Source of the DNA: Solitalea lacus
GTDB taxonomy: Bacteria > Bacteroidota > Bacteroidia > Sphingobacteriales > Sphingobacteriaceae
NCBI RefSeq assembly: GCF_022014595.1
Contig: NZ_CP091740.1
Coordinates: forward strand, 2,778,200-2,842,199
Direction of reading: 5' to 3'
Length of the DNA stretch: 64,000 nucleotides
Position numbers and translations under genes: made by a program. Every line of letters starts with the position of its first letter. Positions within the stretch are counted from its first letter, which is position 1. The notes under the pieces are model-generated. The model was given only the letters and a program-made list of their open reading frames with translations, ran no database searches and was not told the origin of the DNA. Of the stretch, positions 1 through 8,097 are shown in pieces.

Positions 1-314
1 TTATGAATCTTTATAAAGATATTTACAGACCATATTTTATAATGGTCTTTGGATCTGATTATTCAAAAAAATATCTACAAGGCATTTCAGTTGGATCAAC
101 AATGGATAACTTAAATCATAAGATTTTGAATAGCCTTCCAATCCCTCTTCCACCTTTTTCTGAGCAAAATCGCATTGTAACTAAACTGGAAAAATTGATG
201 CAAATCTGTGATGAGTTGGAGCAAAGCATTTTAGAAAGCAAAACCCAAAACGAACAATTGTTGCAGCAGGTGTTAAAAGAGGTTTTAAGGCCTAAGGAAT
301 TGGAGGTGGGTTGA
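1..314 (+). CDS. hsdS: Type I restriction enzyme specificity subunit HsdS, C-terminal part (5' end outside window)
   Basis: Only about 103 residues lie in the window; full HsdS proteins are roughly 400 residues, so the gene starts upstream and the first in-frame ATG (position 3) is internal. The visible stretch runs from the end of the second target recognition domain into the conserved second coiled coil: the segment LNSLPIPLPPFSEQNRIV is the classic junction, followed by a heptad-rich helix (KLEKLMQICDELEQSILESK). HsdS chooses the DNA sequence recognised by the HsdR/HsdM complex. Its TGA stop overlaps the ATG of the next gene (TGATG), so the ATPase downstream is probably co-translated. HsdM and HsdR are expected upstream. 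Confidence 0.9.
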   Translation, partial: MNLYKDIYRPYFIMVFGSDYSKKYLQGISVGSTMDNLNHKILNSLPIPLPPFSEQNRIVTKLEKLMQICDELEQSILESKTQNEQLLQQVLKEVLRPKELEVG

Positions 315-1252
315 TGAGAACCGAAGTGACAATAACGCTGCCTGAACGTTTTTCGGATAATTTTGGAGAACCCATTCAGCATATATTCAACTTGCTTATA
401 CAGTTAAATAGTGCAGTATTTCAACGTAATTTTACCTTAGATTATGGTAATGCAAAATTCACACATCCCTTTTATTCTCTGGCACTCCCTTTAATTAAGA
501 AAAAGTTCGAACGTAAAGGGTATAACATTCAGATCTCTAGTGTTTTTGAAAAGGCGAATGTATCGGATTATATGTCTCGTATCGGATTCCCATTGGGTGT
601 TGATCCTGAGAATATTCCTCAGCAGCAACTCGGTGATTACTTAATGCAGTTTCAAGATAAAAGCTATCTTCCGATTATTAATTTCCCAACAGGAAGCAGT
701 ACTCAAGTTGCGGAAATTAGGGATAAGTTTCTAAGCGCATTAAATAATTTAATTGCAAAACAATGTGGCTTATCCGGCTCAATTAAAACTGCAGTCATGT
801 ATTTGATTGATGAAGCCGTAAACAATATATTGCACCATGCTAATGATGACAAAGGGTATCTTTTAGCGCAGTTTTATCGTTCAAAAGGGTATATTGATAT
901 TGCAATTGGAGATATTGGAAGAACTCTATTGGAATCTTATCAAAATTTCGATAAGTATAAAAATGAAGTTACAAGCCACTTGCTTGCTATGGAAGCAGCC
1001 CTTGCAGGTAAGTCCACAAAGAGTAATAATGTAGATCGTGGCTATGGTATAAGTACTTCAAAGAAAATGTTGGTTGATGGAATAAACGGAAAGTATTTTT
1101 TATTTTCAGGTAATGTATTTACAATTCATACTTCAGAAACTGAAAATATAGTAGAATTGCCAGATCAAACTTTTTGGCAAGGCGTGCTTTTATTAATGCG
1201 AATACCAACTGTTGCTAGTTCAATATTCAATTATGTTGACTATTTAGAATAG
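314..1252 (+). CDS. GHKL/HATPase-fold ATP-binding protein (anti-sigma-like), partner of the DUF4325 protein
   Basis: 312 residues from the ATG that overlaps the hsdS stop; an in-frame TTG lies 3 nt earlier and is less likely. The C-terminal half carries the Bergerat ATP-binding boxes: N-box DEAVNNILHHA (about 166-176), G1 box GDIGRTL (199-205), and a glycine-rich G2-like RGYGIST (242-248). There is no dimerisation/phosphoacceptor helix or membrane segment, so this is not an ordinary sensor kinase; the layout is nearer to SpoIIAB/RsbW-type switch kinases. The N-terminal 130 residues contain FTLDYGNAKFTHPFYSLAL, reminiscent of a degenerate STAS-like region. It is followed 60 nt later by a DUF4325 STAS-like protein. 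Function is inferred only: a protein-switch or conflict-related regulator linked to the restriction operon. Confidence 0.75.
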   Translation: MRTEVTITLPERFSDNFGEPIQHIFNLLIQLNSAVFQRNFTLDYGNAKFTHPFYSLALPLIKKKFERKGYNIQISSVFEKANVSDYMSRIGFPLGVDPENIPQQQLGDYLMQFQDKSYLPIINFPTGSSTQVAEIRDKFLSALNNLIAKQCGLSGSIKTAVMYLIDEAVNNILHHANDDKGYLLAQFYRSKGYIDIAIGDIGRTLLESYQNFDKYKNEVTSHLLAMEAALAGKSTKSNNVDRGYGISTSKKMLVDGINGKYFLFSGNVFTIHTSETENIVELPDQTFWQGVLLLMRIPTVASSIFNYVDYLE

Positions 1253-1312
1253 AAATGGTTTTTTGGCCAGTTTTAGTTATCTTTGTAACCCTTAGAAAAA
1301 AGAGAAGATGTT

Positions 1313-1669
1313 ATGATAGTTGCAGAAATTAGATTAACGGATCTTTTACCGAACACCTTAGATACTAGAGAAGGAGCCAGTAAATTGGTTCATGTAATTA
1401 AGGAAGAACTAAAAGATAATAACAAAATTGAATTAGATTTCTCTGATGTAGTTTTTATGTCTCGATCTTTTGCTGATCAATTTCATAAAGAAATTAATAC
1501 AGGTGATAATAAATTTGATATTGTGTTTAAGAACATAGATTATAGTATTACCGAAATGCTGGCAATTGTTTCTAAGACACAAACACACAGGAAACCTATT
1601 AATAAATCATATCAAGTGCTATCATTCAATGAATTGAGTAAAATGAGTGATTTTATTTATGCCTGGTAA
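1313..1669 (+). CDS. STAS-like domain protein (DUF4325)
   Basis: 118 residues, soluble, no signal peptide. The core stretch IELDFSDVVFMSRSFADQF (about 42-60) is the typical beta-strand plus helix signature of DUF4325, a domain related in fold to STAS anti-anti-sigma factors; the small-residue/serine patch (MSRSFAD) sits where STAS proteins carry their phosphorylated serine. The partner upstream is a GHKL ATPase, the kind of enzyme that phosphorylates STAS proteins in SpoIIAA/SpoIIAB-type switches, so the two probably act together. This pairing is known in bacterial genomes but its job here is not established. A strong terminator follows 16 nt after the stop, closing the hsdS-ATPase-DUF4325 unit. 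Confidence 0.75.
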   Translation: MIVAEIRLTDLLPNTLDTREGASKLVHVIKEELKDNNKIELDFSDVVFMSRSFADQFHKEINTGDNKFDIVFKNIDYSITEMLAIVSKTQTHRKPINKSYQVLSFNELSKMSDFIYAW

Positions 1670-1684
1670 AAACTTATAAGAAAA

Positions 1685-1708
1685 CTGCTCCCTAGAGCAG
1701 CTTTTTTT
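1685..1708 (+). terminator. Rho-independent terminator after the hsdS-ATPase-DUF4325 unit
   Basis: Perfect 6-bp stem CTGCTC/GAGCAG with a CCTA loop, followed by C and seven T. It lies 16 nt after the DUF4325 stop codon. Confidence 0.85.
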
Positions 1709-1945
1709 CTAAAAATTAGATATGCGTTTGCGGCCTGAAATACTCGTGTTCCTTGATGAATGGGCTGTATTTCACCCTTTCAGCCTTAGCCTACAAGTAT
1801 AAGTCACCAACATTGTTATAGAATTATATTTTTTTCTTCGTGCTCAGGGCAACAACCGTTGGTTCTTAATGAAATAAATCAGTTTTATTTACAGGATTGA
1901 TAATCACCAATAAAAGCCCGATCTTTATATTACTTTGAGACAGCC
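1709..1945. other. Non-coding flank downstream of the IS110 transposase
   Basis: No open frame of note. In IS1111-group relatives of IS110 the non-coding RNA (bridge RNA) that guides target choice is encoded downstream of the transposase, and the length of this flank would fit. No bridge RNA fold could be verified by eye, so this is a location hypothesis only. Confidence 0.3.
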
Positions 1946-3159
1946 TTATTGATGGCTGAGCTCGTTCAAACGCTTGTGGTAATATGCCTCAAGCGTTTGC
2001 CTTTTTCTGGCTTCCCAGCGTTGCAGGTCCACTTCCCTGTATTCTACCTGATCTTTTAAGATAAAATAGACGGCTTTAATGATTTTATGCGCAATGGCCA
2101 CAATTGCTTTTTTCGGCCCCCTTCGGACAACCAGCGCATGATACTTGCGTTGATAAAAAGTGTTTTTGGTATGCACAGCTGACCAAGCAGCCTCCACCAA
2201 TGTGGTTTTTAAGAGCTTGTTGCCTTTTACGGTACGCTCACTTTTCTTTTTGCCGGCGCTTTCATTGTTGCCCGGACAAACCCCGGCCCAGGAGGCCAGG
2301 TGATGCTCATCGGGAAACGTCTGCACATTCGGTCCGATTTCTCCCAAAAGGTTCATGGCGATGGCCTCGCTTATCCCCGGAACCGTTTTTAACCGGTTCA
2401 CTACTGCCCGATGTGTTTGTTTGTACAGGTCGATTCGGGTTTGGATGACTTCAATTTGCCCGTCGACGTCTTTGATTGCACTTTTAATAGCGCACAACAT
2501 AAACCGATGATGGTCAGTCAAGCGTCCCGATAGGGCTTTGAGTAGTTCTGTTTTTTTGTTTTTAAGCATTCCTTTGGCTAGTTGGTATAATTGTTCGGGG
2601 TCGGTAAGGCCTTGAATAATGGCCTCTATCATCGCCGCGGCACTTACCCCCGTACATTGCTGACCACACTGGCCAGCTTGATGTTGCCATCCTGCAAAAC
2701 TTTATGAAGCCGGTTCACATGCTCTACGCGTTGATTAATGAGCTTTTTCTTGTAGCGCACCAATTCTCGGAGTTCGCGAATAGATTGCTGGGGGATAAAA
2801 CTGGGTTTTAGTAAGCCACTGGCCAGCAGTTTGGCAATCCAGGCACTATCCTTCTTGTCGGTTTTATGCCCAGGGACATTTTTAACATGCCGGGCATTGA
2901 CCAGGATGACCCTGAAATGGGTGTCCAGAATCGTAAAAATCGGTTTTCAGTAAATCCCGGTACTCTCCATGGCCACATCGGTAACGCCTAAGGATTCAAG
3001 CCAGTAACAAAGGGATTCTAAATCCGGCGTGAAGGTGAGAAACGTACGGGTGCATTCTGTAATACCGGTACCTCTTACGGTTGCTACAACCGTTTTTTGA
3101 TGAACGTCTAAACCACAGCAACGTTCGATTTGAAGAGGAAATTCAACAACTTGTTCCAT
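1946..3159 (-). pseudogene. IS110-family transposase, inactivated by a nonsense codon and a frameshift
   Basis: The reading frame is recognisable in three pieces. Residues from the ATG at 3159 give the DEDD/RuvC-like N-terminus (CCGLDVHQKTVVATVRG, then VAMESTGIY). A TGA at 2947-2949 replaces the Trp codon normally found after STGIY. Reading on in the same frame gives the expected middle (NARHVKNVPGHKTDKKDS, then RELVRYKKKLINQRVEHVN) until a TAA at 2644-2646. One missing G in the run at 2647-2651 restores the frame into the C-terminal Transposase_20 domain (VPGISEAIAMNLLGEIGP, SWAGVCPGNNESAGKKK). Two independent lesions mean no full transposase can be made. An in-frame TTG at 3183 is an unlikely alternative start. 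Confidence 0.9.
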
Positions 3160-3222
3160 GAGAAGTGTTTTAGGTAGTAACAATTTTCATGGCCGTTGGT
3201 GAATTCCCAATTCATGTATGTT

Positions 3223-3609
3223 TTATTTATAGTGACTACTAATTCCTTTTAAACTTTTCAAAGAGCATGTCCCAACGGGATCGGCCAAATTAAAAGCTGT
3301 TTGAATTAATGAAATATTGTACCCAATTGCAACCCCTTCATTTTTAATATTAATTGAACTTTCTGATACAGTTGCATATTCCGAGCAGATATTCATAACT
3401 TCTTCCATAGCTGGTTGATTGAAAAGTGTTTCTCCAGCTTTTGCCCCAGAAAATCTACAGGCATAGACAACCGGCACGCCTACAACAGTAGGTTCACTTT
3501 GGGTGTTGACGAGAGTAACATTTCCGTAATCAATACCAATTACCATTAAATGATTCAACCTCAGGAGAAAAGTATTGAGGCAACATAGTAGGAACCTAAT
3601 TTTCAACAT
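3223..3609 (-). pseudogene. Degraded fragment resembling a class III nucleotide cyclase domain
   Basis: The readable part, starting near MVIGIDYGNVTLVN, looks like the second half of a class III adenylate/guanylate cyclase homology domain: G-I-x-x-G-x-V, then a VVGVPVVYACRFSGAKAGETL stretch where cyclases have the 'GxxVNxAARL...PGEIL' segment. The N-terminal half with the first metal-binding aspartate is missing; upstream codons are low-complexity and the frame runs back to a TAG near 3711-3713 without an ATG other than 3609. I read it as a 5'-truncated or frameshifted remnant next to the IS element. It could instead be a small unrelated protein. Its position beside restriction genes makes a former signalling-type defence gene (for example Pycsar-like) conceivable, but that is inference. 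Confidence 0.35.
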
Positions 3610-3749
3610 TGTTGTTCCAAAAGATCCGAAGTTTTTGCCATCTAGGAAAATTTCAAATTCGATAACCTCGACACCATCCTTAGGAGTTATGAAAGCTTGA
3701 TAGCTATATAGCTATTTTACAATATTTATTATTCGTTTATTTTGTAGGC

Positions 3750-5138
3750 TTACTTTCCGATACAAAATCTTGTAAAAATTGAATCCAGCAAGTCTTCATT
3801 TGATATATCGCCAGTTATTTCACCTAAATGATGTAATGCTCGCTTAATTTCAAAGGCCAATAATTCACCTCCAAATGGCTGATCCATCAAGTGCAGGGTG
3901 TCATCTAATGCTTCATTAGTTTTTTGCAGGGCCTCCAGGTGACGAACATTTGAAATCATCGTTTCATCATTATTCAACTGATCTACATGTGCTTTGTGCA
4001 ATAAGGTTTCAGTGAATTGATCTAGGTGCACTTTATCTCTGGCTGAAATAAATAAAACTCCATTAAGTTCTTTGTAACGTTTTTTCCATTCCTGCTCGTT
4101 ACCTTTATCCAATTTATTGGCTACCAACAATATTGATTCAGCTGAAGTATGTTTGGATAATTCCAGAACAATTTCGCCCAACTCTTTAGCATCGGTTTCT
4201 TCCGGATCAAACAAATAAATTACTACGGCAGATTGACGAATTTTTTCGTATGCTTTTTCAACCCCAATGGCTTCAATCTTGTCTGAAGTTTCCCGAATAC
4301 CGGCAGTATCAATAAAACGGAAATTGATGCCACCAATATTGATTTCATCTTCAATAGTATCACGCGTTGTACCGGCAATTTCAGAAACAATAGCTCTTTC
4401 CTCGTTCAACAACGCATTCAATAAAGTTGATTTTCCTACATTCGGTTTACCCGAAATTACTACCGGAATGCCATTTTTTATGGCATTTCCTAAGTCAAAA
4501 GAAGAAATAAGTTTACGTATTACACTCTGAATGCTGTTAATCAAAGCTTTTAGCTGAGGGCGGTTGGCGAATTCTACATCTTCCTCTGAAAAATCGAGTT
4601 CGAGTTCTATTAACGCTGCAAAGTCAATCAGCTGCTGACGCAAAACTTTCAGTTCATTTGAAAAACCGCCTCGTAGCTGACGTAAGGCCATATTGTGCGA
4701 TGCCTCAGTGCGGCTGGCAATTAAATCGGCAACAGCTTCGGCCTGAGATAAATCTAGCTGACCGTTTAAAAAAGCGCGTAATGTAAACTCACCAGGCTTT
4801 GCTGTACGAGCCCCATTTTTTATAAACAGGTTGATTAGCTTTTGGATAATGTATGGCGAAGCGTGACAAGAAACCTCAACAGAATTCTCGCGGGTATAAG
4901 AATGGGGTGCTACAAACACAGTTGCCAAAACCTCGTCAACAATTACATCATTTTCACGAATGGTTCCAAAATGAACCGTATGAGAGGTTTGTTTCTCCAA
5001 GTTTTTTCCAAAGAAAACCTTATTACAAATTTTAATTGCATCAGGGCCTGAAAGTCGGATAACAGCTATAGCTCCGGTTCCTGATGGTGTGGCTAATGCA
5101 ACTATGGTATCTTCAGCAAAAGGAGTGGTTTGTAACAT
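3750..5138 (-). CDS. mnmE: tRNA uridine-5-carboxymethylaminomethyl(34) synthesis GTPase MnmE
   Basis: 462 residues, full length for the family. With MnmG it installs the (carboxymethyl)aminomethyl group on U34 of certain tRNAs. The N-terminal tetrahydrofolate-binding domain begins DTIVALATPSGTGAIAVIRLSG; the G domain is inserted in the helical domain and shows Walker A GKPNVGKS (230-237), switch DTAGIRET and the guanine-specificity motif NKLD. The protein ends in FCIGK, carrying the conserved catalytic cysteine of MnmE. It is monocistronic here, with the next gene on the same strand 44 nt upstream. A TATCTTTG box 17 nt before the ATG is a likely promoter element. Confidence 0.97.
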   Translation of the reverse strand: MLQTTPFAEDTIVALATPSGTGAIAVIRLSGPDAIKICNKVFFGKNLEKQTSHTVHFGTIRENDVIVDEVLATVFVAPHSYTRENSVEVSCHASPYIIQKLINLFIKNGARTAKPGEFTLRAFLNGQLDLSQAEAVADLIASRTEASHNMALRQLRGGFSNELKVLRQQLIDFAALIELELDFSEEDVEFANRPQLKALINSIQSVIRKLISSFDLGNAIKNGIPVVISGKPNVGKSTLLNALLNEERAIVSEIAGTTRDTIEDEINIGGINFRFIDTAGIRETSDKIEAIGVEKAYEKIRQSAVVIYLFDPEETDAKELGEIVLELSKHTSAESILLVANKLDKGNEQEWKKRYKELNGVLFISARDKVHLDQFTETLLHKAHVDQLNNDETMISNVRHLEALQKTNEALDDTLHLMDQPFGGELLAFEIKRALHHLGEITGDISNEDLLDSIFTRFCIGK

Positions 5139-5154
5139 GCGTTTTGATTTGTGG

Positions 5155-5162
5155 CAAAGATA
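5155..5162 (-). promoter_or_regulatory. Candidate -7 box for mnmE
   Basis: TATCTTTG on the minus strand matches the Bacteroidota -7 consensus TAnnTTTG. No clear -33 TTG was found at the usual spacing. Confidence 0.4.
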
Positions 5163-5182
5163 AGAGATTGAACAGTGCAGCT

Positions 5183-5695
5183 TTAAAGTTTTTTGGCTTT
5201 TTCGGCACGCAACATCTCCCCAAATGTAAGGTTATAAATCATTGCATTTACTGTTAGCGCAATGCGTTTAATACGCGTAGGCTCAGTTTTAGCACTGTTA
5301 ACCCAATTAATAAAATAGTTTTGATTTGATTTGTTTAAACTTTCAAATTGAACTATAGCTTCAGGCTCGTCGCAAAGGCAGGTATATAAATCTTCAGGTA
5401 TTTCTATTTTAAAATCAACGTCTTCCTCTAACTCAACGTGGAGCATTGAACCTTCACTTTTGCCTAATTTTTTACGCAATTGTGCATTCAAACTTAGAAT
5501 AAAATTACCCGAACCGACAGGCAACAAGGCCATTCCATAAACCGGAGTAGAATCCAATCGTCCCCTAACTCTCATTTCCTTTTTGTTACCCGGTTTAATT
5601 TCATTAGCAACGTCTGCGGGAACATCAATATAAGTCCAGCCTGTTTTTTCACCCTTCTGTTTATATTTAAAAACGACTGCTTCAAAGGCCACCAT
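5183..5695 (-). CDS. YdeI/OmpD-associated family protein with DUF1905 domain
   Basis: 170 residues, cytoplasmic, no signal peptide. The first ~95 residues form a DUF1905-type beta domain (GWTYIDVPADVANEI, then VRGRLDSTPVYGMALLPVGSGNFILSL). The tail carries the OmdA-type helical segment (FESLNKSNQNYFINWVNSAKTEPTRIKRI) that gives the family its YdeI name; the repeated pattern 'NYFINWVNSAKTEPTR' is characteristic. The biochemical role is unknown; membership in these two Pfam-type families is clear. It lies between mnmE and a TIGR02757 gene on the same strand, with no sign of functional linkage. Confidence 0.85.
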   Translation of the reverse strand: MVAFEAVVFKYKQKGEKTGWTYIDVPADVANEIKPGNKKEMRVRGRLDSTPVYGMALLPVGSGNFILSLNAQLRKKLGKSEGSMLHVELEEDVDFKIEIPEDLYTCLCDEPEAIVQFESLNKSNQNYFINWVNSAKTEPTRIKRIALTVNAMIYNLTFGEMLRAEKAKKL

Positions 5696-5753
5696 GTTGT
5701 AAAGGTTATGTTTAGACGTATACTCTAAAATCGTAAATCCGAAGTCTTATTAA

Positions 5754-6530
5754 TTAAAATTTCTCTTCAATTCCCAAACCAAATAAGGCGAAATCATACT
5801 TCACCGGATCATTAGGATCCAGCAATCTTAGGTTTTCACTAAGTTCGAGTGTTGTTTGCCAATCAACTTGTTTACGTGTAATTAAACCAAGTTTACGTGC
5901 AACCCGTTCAACATGTAAGTCAAGAGGACAAAGCAAATTTTTCATCTCAATATTATCCCAAATACCAAAATCTACTCCTTTATCATCCTTTCTGGCCATC
6001 CACCTTAAAAACATATTTAATCGTTTACAAGTAGATTTGTTATTCGGACTGGTAACATGTTTTCGGGTACGATGCGGATAGTCGGGCAGGGAGAAGAAAT
6101 AAGTTTGAAAATGATTCAAACTATCTTCAACTGTCAATCCATCAGGTTTGTTTTGAGGGATAAATGCATGTTCTAAGCTGTTATGGTTATTATAGTGCTG
6201 CCTGAAAAATTCAATAAAATAAAGCGTATCGGTAGCATTGAAGGTGCGATGTTTAAAATGCAGAAATCGCTTTAAATCCTTTTCATCACATTGAGTAATA
6301 AACTGGTGGGGGACACCATCCATCAGTTCAATTAGTTCTTTACACTTTTTAATAATAGTAACCCGTTGCCCCCAAGCTAAAATGGAAGCCCAAAAACCCA
6401 TTATTTCTATATCCTGTTTTTGGGAAAATAAATGCGGAATACAAATAGGGTCATTTTTTATAAATCCGGGCTGATTGTATTGCGCTACTTTTGAATCGAG
6501 AAAAGGCTTTAAATCTAAAATCCTGGGCAT
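5754..6530 (-). CDS. TIGR02757 (DUF2400) family protein
   Basis: 258 residues. The conserved landmarks of the family are present: an N-terminal region with DPICIPHLFSQKQDIEIMGFWASILAWGQRVTII, a central RMARK-like segment (LRWMARKDDKGVDFGIWDN), LCPLDLHVERVARKLGLI, and the C-terminal DPNDPVKYDFALFGLGI. The fold is predicted to resemble helix-hairpin-helix DNA glycosylases, but no activity has been established that I know of. It is followed on the same strand by the YdeI-like gene. Confidence 0.88.
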   Translation of the reverse strand: MPRILDLKPFLDSKVAQYNQPGFIKNDPICIPHLFSQKQDIEIMGFWASILAWGQRVTIIKKCKELIELMDGVPHQFITQCDEKDLKRFLHFKHRTFNATDTLYFIEFFRQHYNNHNSLEHAFIPQNKPDGLTVEDSLNHFQTYFFSLPDYPHRTRKHVTSPNNKSTCKRLNMFLRWMARKDDKGVDFGIWDNIEMKNLLCPLDLHVERVARKLGLITRKQVDWQTTLELSENLRLLDPNDPVKYDFALFGLGIEEKF

Positions 6531-6603
6531 TTTGAGGAATAAAAAATTGAGGGTTAAAATTACGTACTTCTAACCCTCAACTCAACATCTTAGCTATTAT
6601 TTA

Positions 6604-6903
6604 TTAAAATCCTAAATTTCCTAATCCGGGAATATTAGGCATTATCGACTTCATTTCTGCGGCCATAAGCTGTTCGGCCTGTTCAAGTGCTCTGTTTACA
6701 GCAACTGTTATCAACTCTTCCACTTCTTCACGATCACGCACATTAAATACGCTTGGATTGATTTTGATATCCATTACCTTACGATTGCCGTTACAAGTAA
6801 CCACAACAGCTCCATTTTCCACTTCTCCGGTAACAGTAATAGTTTCTAACCTGTTTTTAATTTCCTCTGCTTTTTTCTTGGCCTCAAATAAATTTCCTAA
6901 CAT
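6604..6903 (-). CDS. YbaB/EbfC family nucleoid-associated protein
   Basis: 99 residues, the normal size for the family. Short N-terminal helix (LFEAKKKAEEIKNRLETITVTGE), three-stranded sheet with the conserved GAVVVTCNGNRKVMDIKINP, and a C-terminal helix (EELITVAVNRALEQAEQLMAAEM). These dimeric proteins bind DNA without strong sequence preference and help organise the nucleoid. In many bacteria ybaB sits with dnaX and recR; here it stands alone between TIGR02757 and a cystathionine gamma-synthase-like gene. The 19 nt before the ATG contain a TATCTTTG promoter-like box. Confidence 0.93.
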   Translation of the reverse strand: MLGNLFEAKKKAEEIKNRLETITVTGEVENGAVVVTCNGNRKVMDIKINPSVFNVRDREEVEELITVAVNRALEQAEQLMAAEMKSIMPNIPGLGNLGF

Positions 6904-6921
6904 GTTAAATTGATTTTAGAA

Positions 6922-6929
6922 CAAAGATA
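6922..6929 (-). promoter_or_regulatory. Candidate -7 box for the YbaB-family gene
   Basis: TATCTTTG on the minus strand, 18 nt before the ATG, matches TAnnTTTG. The upstream -33 element is not obvious. Confidence 0.4.
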
Positions 6930-6951
6930 CAAGATTACAAGCGTTGAACAC

Positions 6952-8097
6952 TTAAACTAATGAAAGTGCTTTATCTAGATCCGCTATTAAATCTCCCACA
7001 TCTTCAACACCCACACTTAAACGAATAAGCGTATCTGTAACTCCACTCTTTAATCGTTCTTCCTTAGGAATAGAAGCATGTGTCATAGAAGCCGGATGAC
7101 CGATTAATGATTCAACACCACCCAATGATTCTGCTAACGAAAATAGGTGAGTACCACTTAACACTTTCATTGCATCTTCTAAATGATCCCCTTTTAAAGA
7201 GAATGACATCATTCCGCCGAAATCAAGCATTTGTTGTTTTGCAATTTGATGATTAGGATGATCTTCAAACCCTGGCCAATAAACTTTATCGACCTTAGCG
7301 TGATTACGTAGAAAATGAGCTATCGCTTTACCATTTTCGCTATGGCGCTGCATACGAAGATGAAGGGTTTTTATACCTCGCAAAACCAAAAAGCAATCCT
7401 GCGGCCCGGGAGTTGCTCCACATGCATTCTGAATAAAGGCAATGCGTTGTGCCAACTCATCATCATTTACCACCAAGGCGCCCATTACAACATCAGAGTG
7501 CCCAGACATATATTTGGTTAAAGAATGCATCACCAAATCTGCACCCAAATCCATTGGATTTTGTAGATAAGCCGAAGCAAATGTATTATCAACCCCTAAC
7601 AAGATATTATGCTTTTTAGCAATAGCAGCACAAGCTTTAATATCTATAATTTTTAAAGTAGGGTTGGTCGGTGTTTCAATCCAAATAAGTTTAGTATTCG
7701 ATGTAATATAGTTTTCAATATTGGCGGCATCTTCCATGCCGATAAAATGAAACTTTAACCCATAATTCTGGTAAACCTTCGTAAAAATACGATAGGTTCC
7801 GCCATATAAATCATTGGTACAAATTATCTCATCACCAGGATTGAACAACTTCATTACTGTATCTATTGCCCCCATACCGGTACTAAAACAGAAACCATGT
7901 TTAGCGTTTTCAAGAGCTGCTATATTATCCTGTAATTGAGCACGTGTAGGGTTTTGTGTACGTGCATACTCATATCCTTTGTGTTTTCCAGGAGCTTCTT
8001 GTACATAAGTAGAAGTTTGAAAAACCGGTGTCATGATGGCTCCGGTTGATGGATCAGGAAAAACACCTGCATGAATGGCTTTAGTACCGAATTTCAT
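6952..8097 (-). CDS. Cystathionine gamma-synthase/lyase family PLP enzyme
   Basis: 381 residues, full length for the Cys/Met metabolism PLP-dependent family. It joins or cleaves sulfur amino-acid intermediates (cystathionine, O-acyl-homoserine). The Schiff-base lysine is K195 in SLTKYMSGHSDVVMG; phosphate-binding residues are in FSTGMGAI (71-78), and YEYARTQNPTR (42-52) supplies residues from the partner subunit. Sequence alone does not separate synthase (metB) from gamma-lyase (mccB) activity, so no symbol is assigned. A long non-coding region lies upstream; no SAM riboswitch was recognised in it. It is transcribed toward ybaB but separated from it by 48 nt. Confidence 0.93.
   Translation of the reverse strand: MKFGTKAIHAGVFPDPSTGAIMTPVFQTSTYVQEAPGKHKGYEYARTQNPTRAQLQDNIAALENAKHGFCFSTGMGAIDTVMKLFNPGDEIICTNDLYGGTYRIFTKVYQNYGLKFHFIGMEDAANIENYITSNTKLIWIETPTNPTLKIIDIKACAAIAKKHNILLGVDNTFASAYLQNPMDLGADLVMHSLTKYMSGHSDVVMGALVVNDDELAQRIAFIQNACGATPGPQDCFLVLRGIKTLHLRMQRHSENGKAIAHFLRNHAKVDKVYWPGFEDHPNHQIAKQQMLDFGGMMSFSLKGDHLEDAMKVLSGTHLFSLAESLGGVESLIGHPASMTHASIPKEERLKSGVTDTLIRLSVGVEDVGDLIADLDKALSLV

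Larger units (their letters stand above)
1709..3222 (-). mobile_element. Degraded IS110-family insertion sequence (approximate limits)
   Basis: The element is defined by its broken IS110-type transposase on the minus strand. IS110 elements usually lack terminal inverted repeats, so the ends cannot be read directly; the limits given are the terminator on the left and the cyclase-like fragment on the right. About 236 nt of non-coding DNA lie downstream of the transposase and only about 60 nt upstream of its ATG. Base composition is visibly more GC-rich in the transposase than in neighbouring genes, which supports recent arrival from outside. Confidence 0.7.

Noticed and set aside
2104-2448. Plus-strand reading frame inside the IS110 transposase
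   Set aside because: Antisense shadow of the transposase coding sequence, with no domain similarity and proline/cysteine-rich nonsense composition.
3700-3715. Palindrome ATAGCTATATAGCTAT after mnmE as a terminator or operator
   Set aside because: Very AT-rich, low-complexity octamer repeat with only a short T-tract; could be chance. Not strong enough to call.
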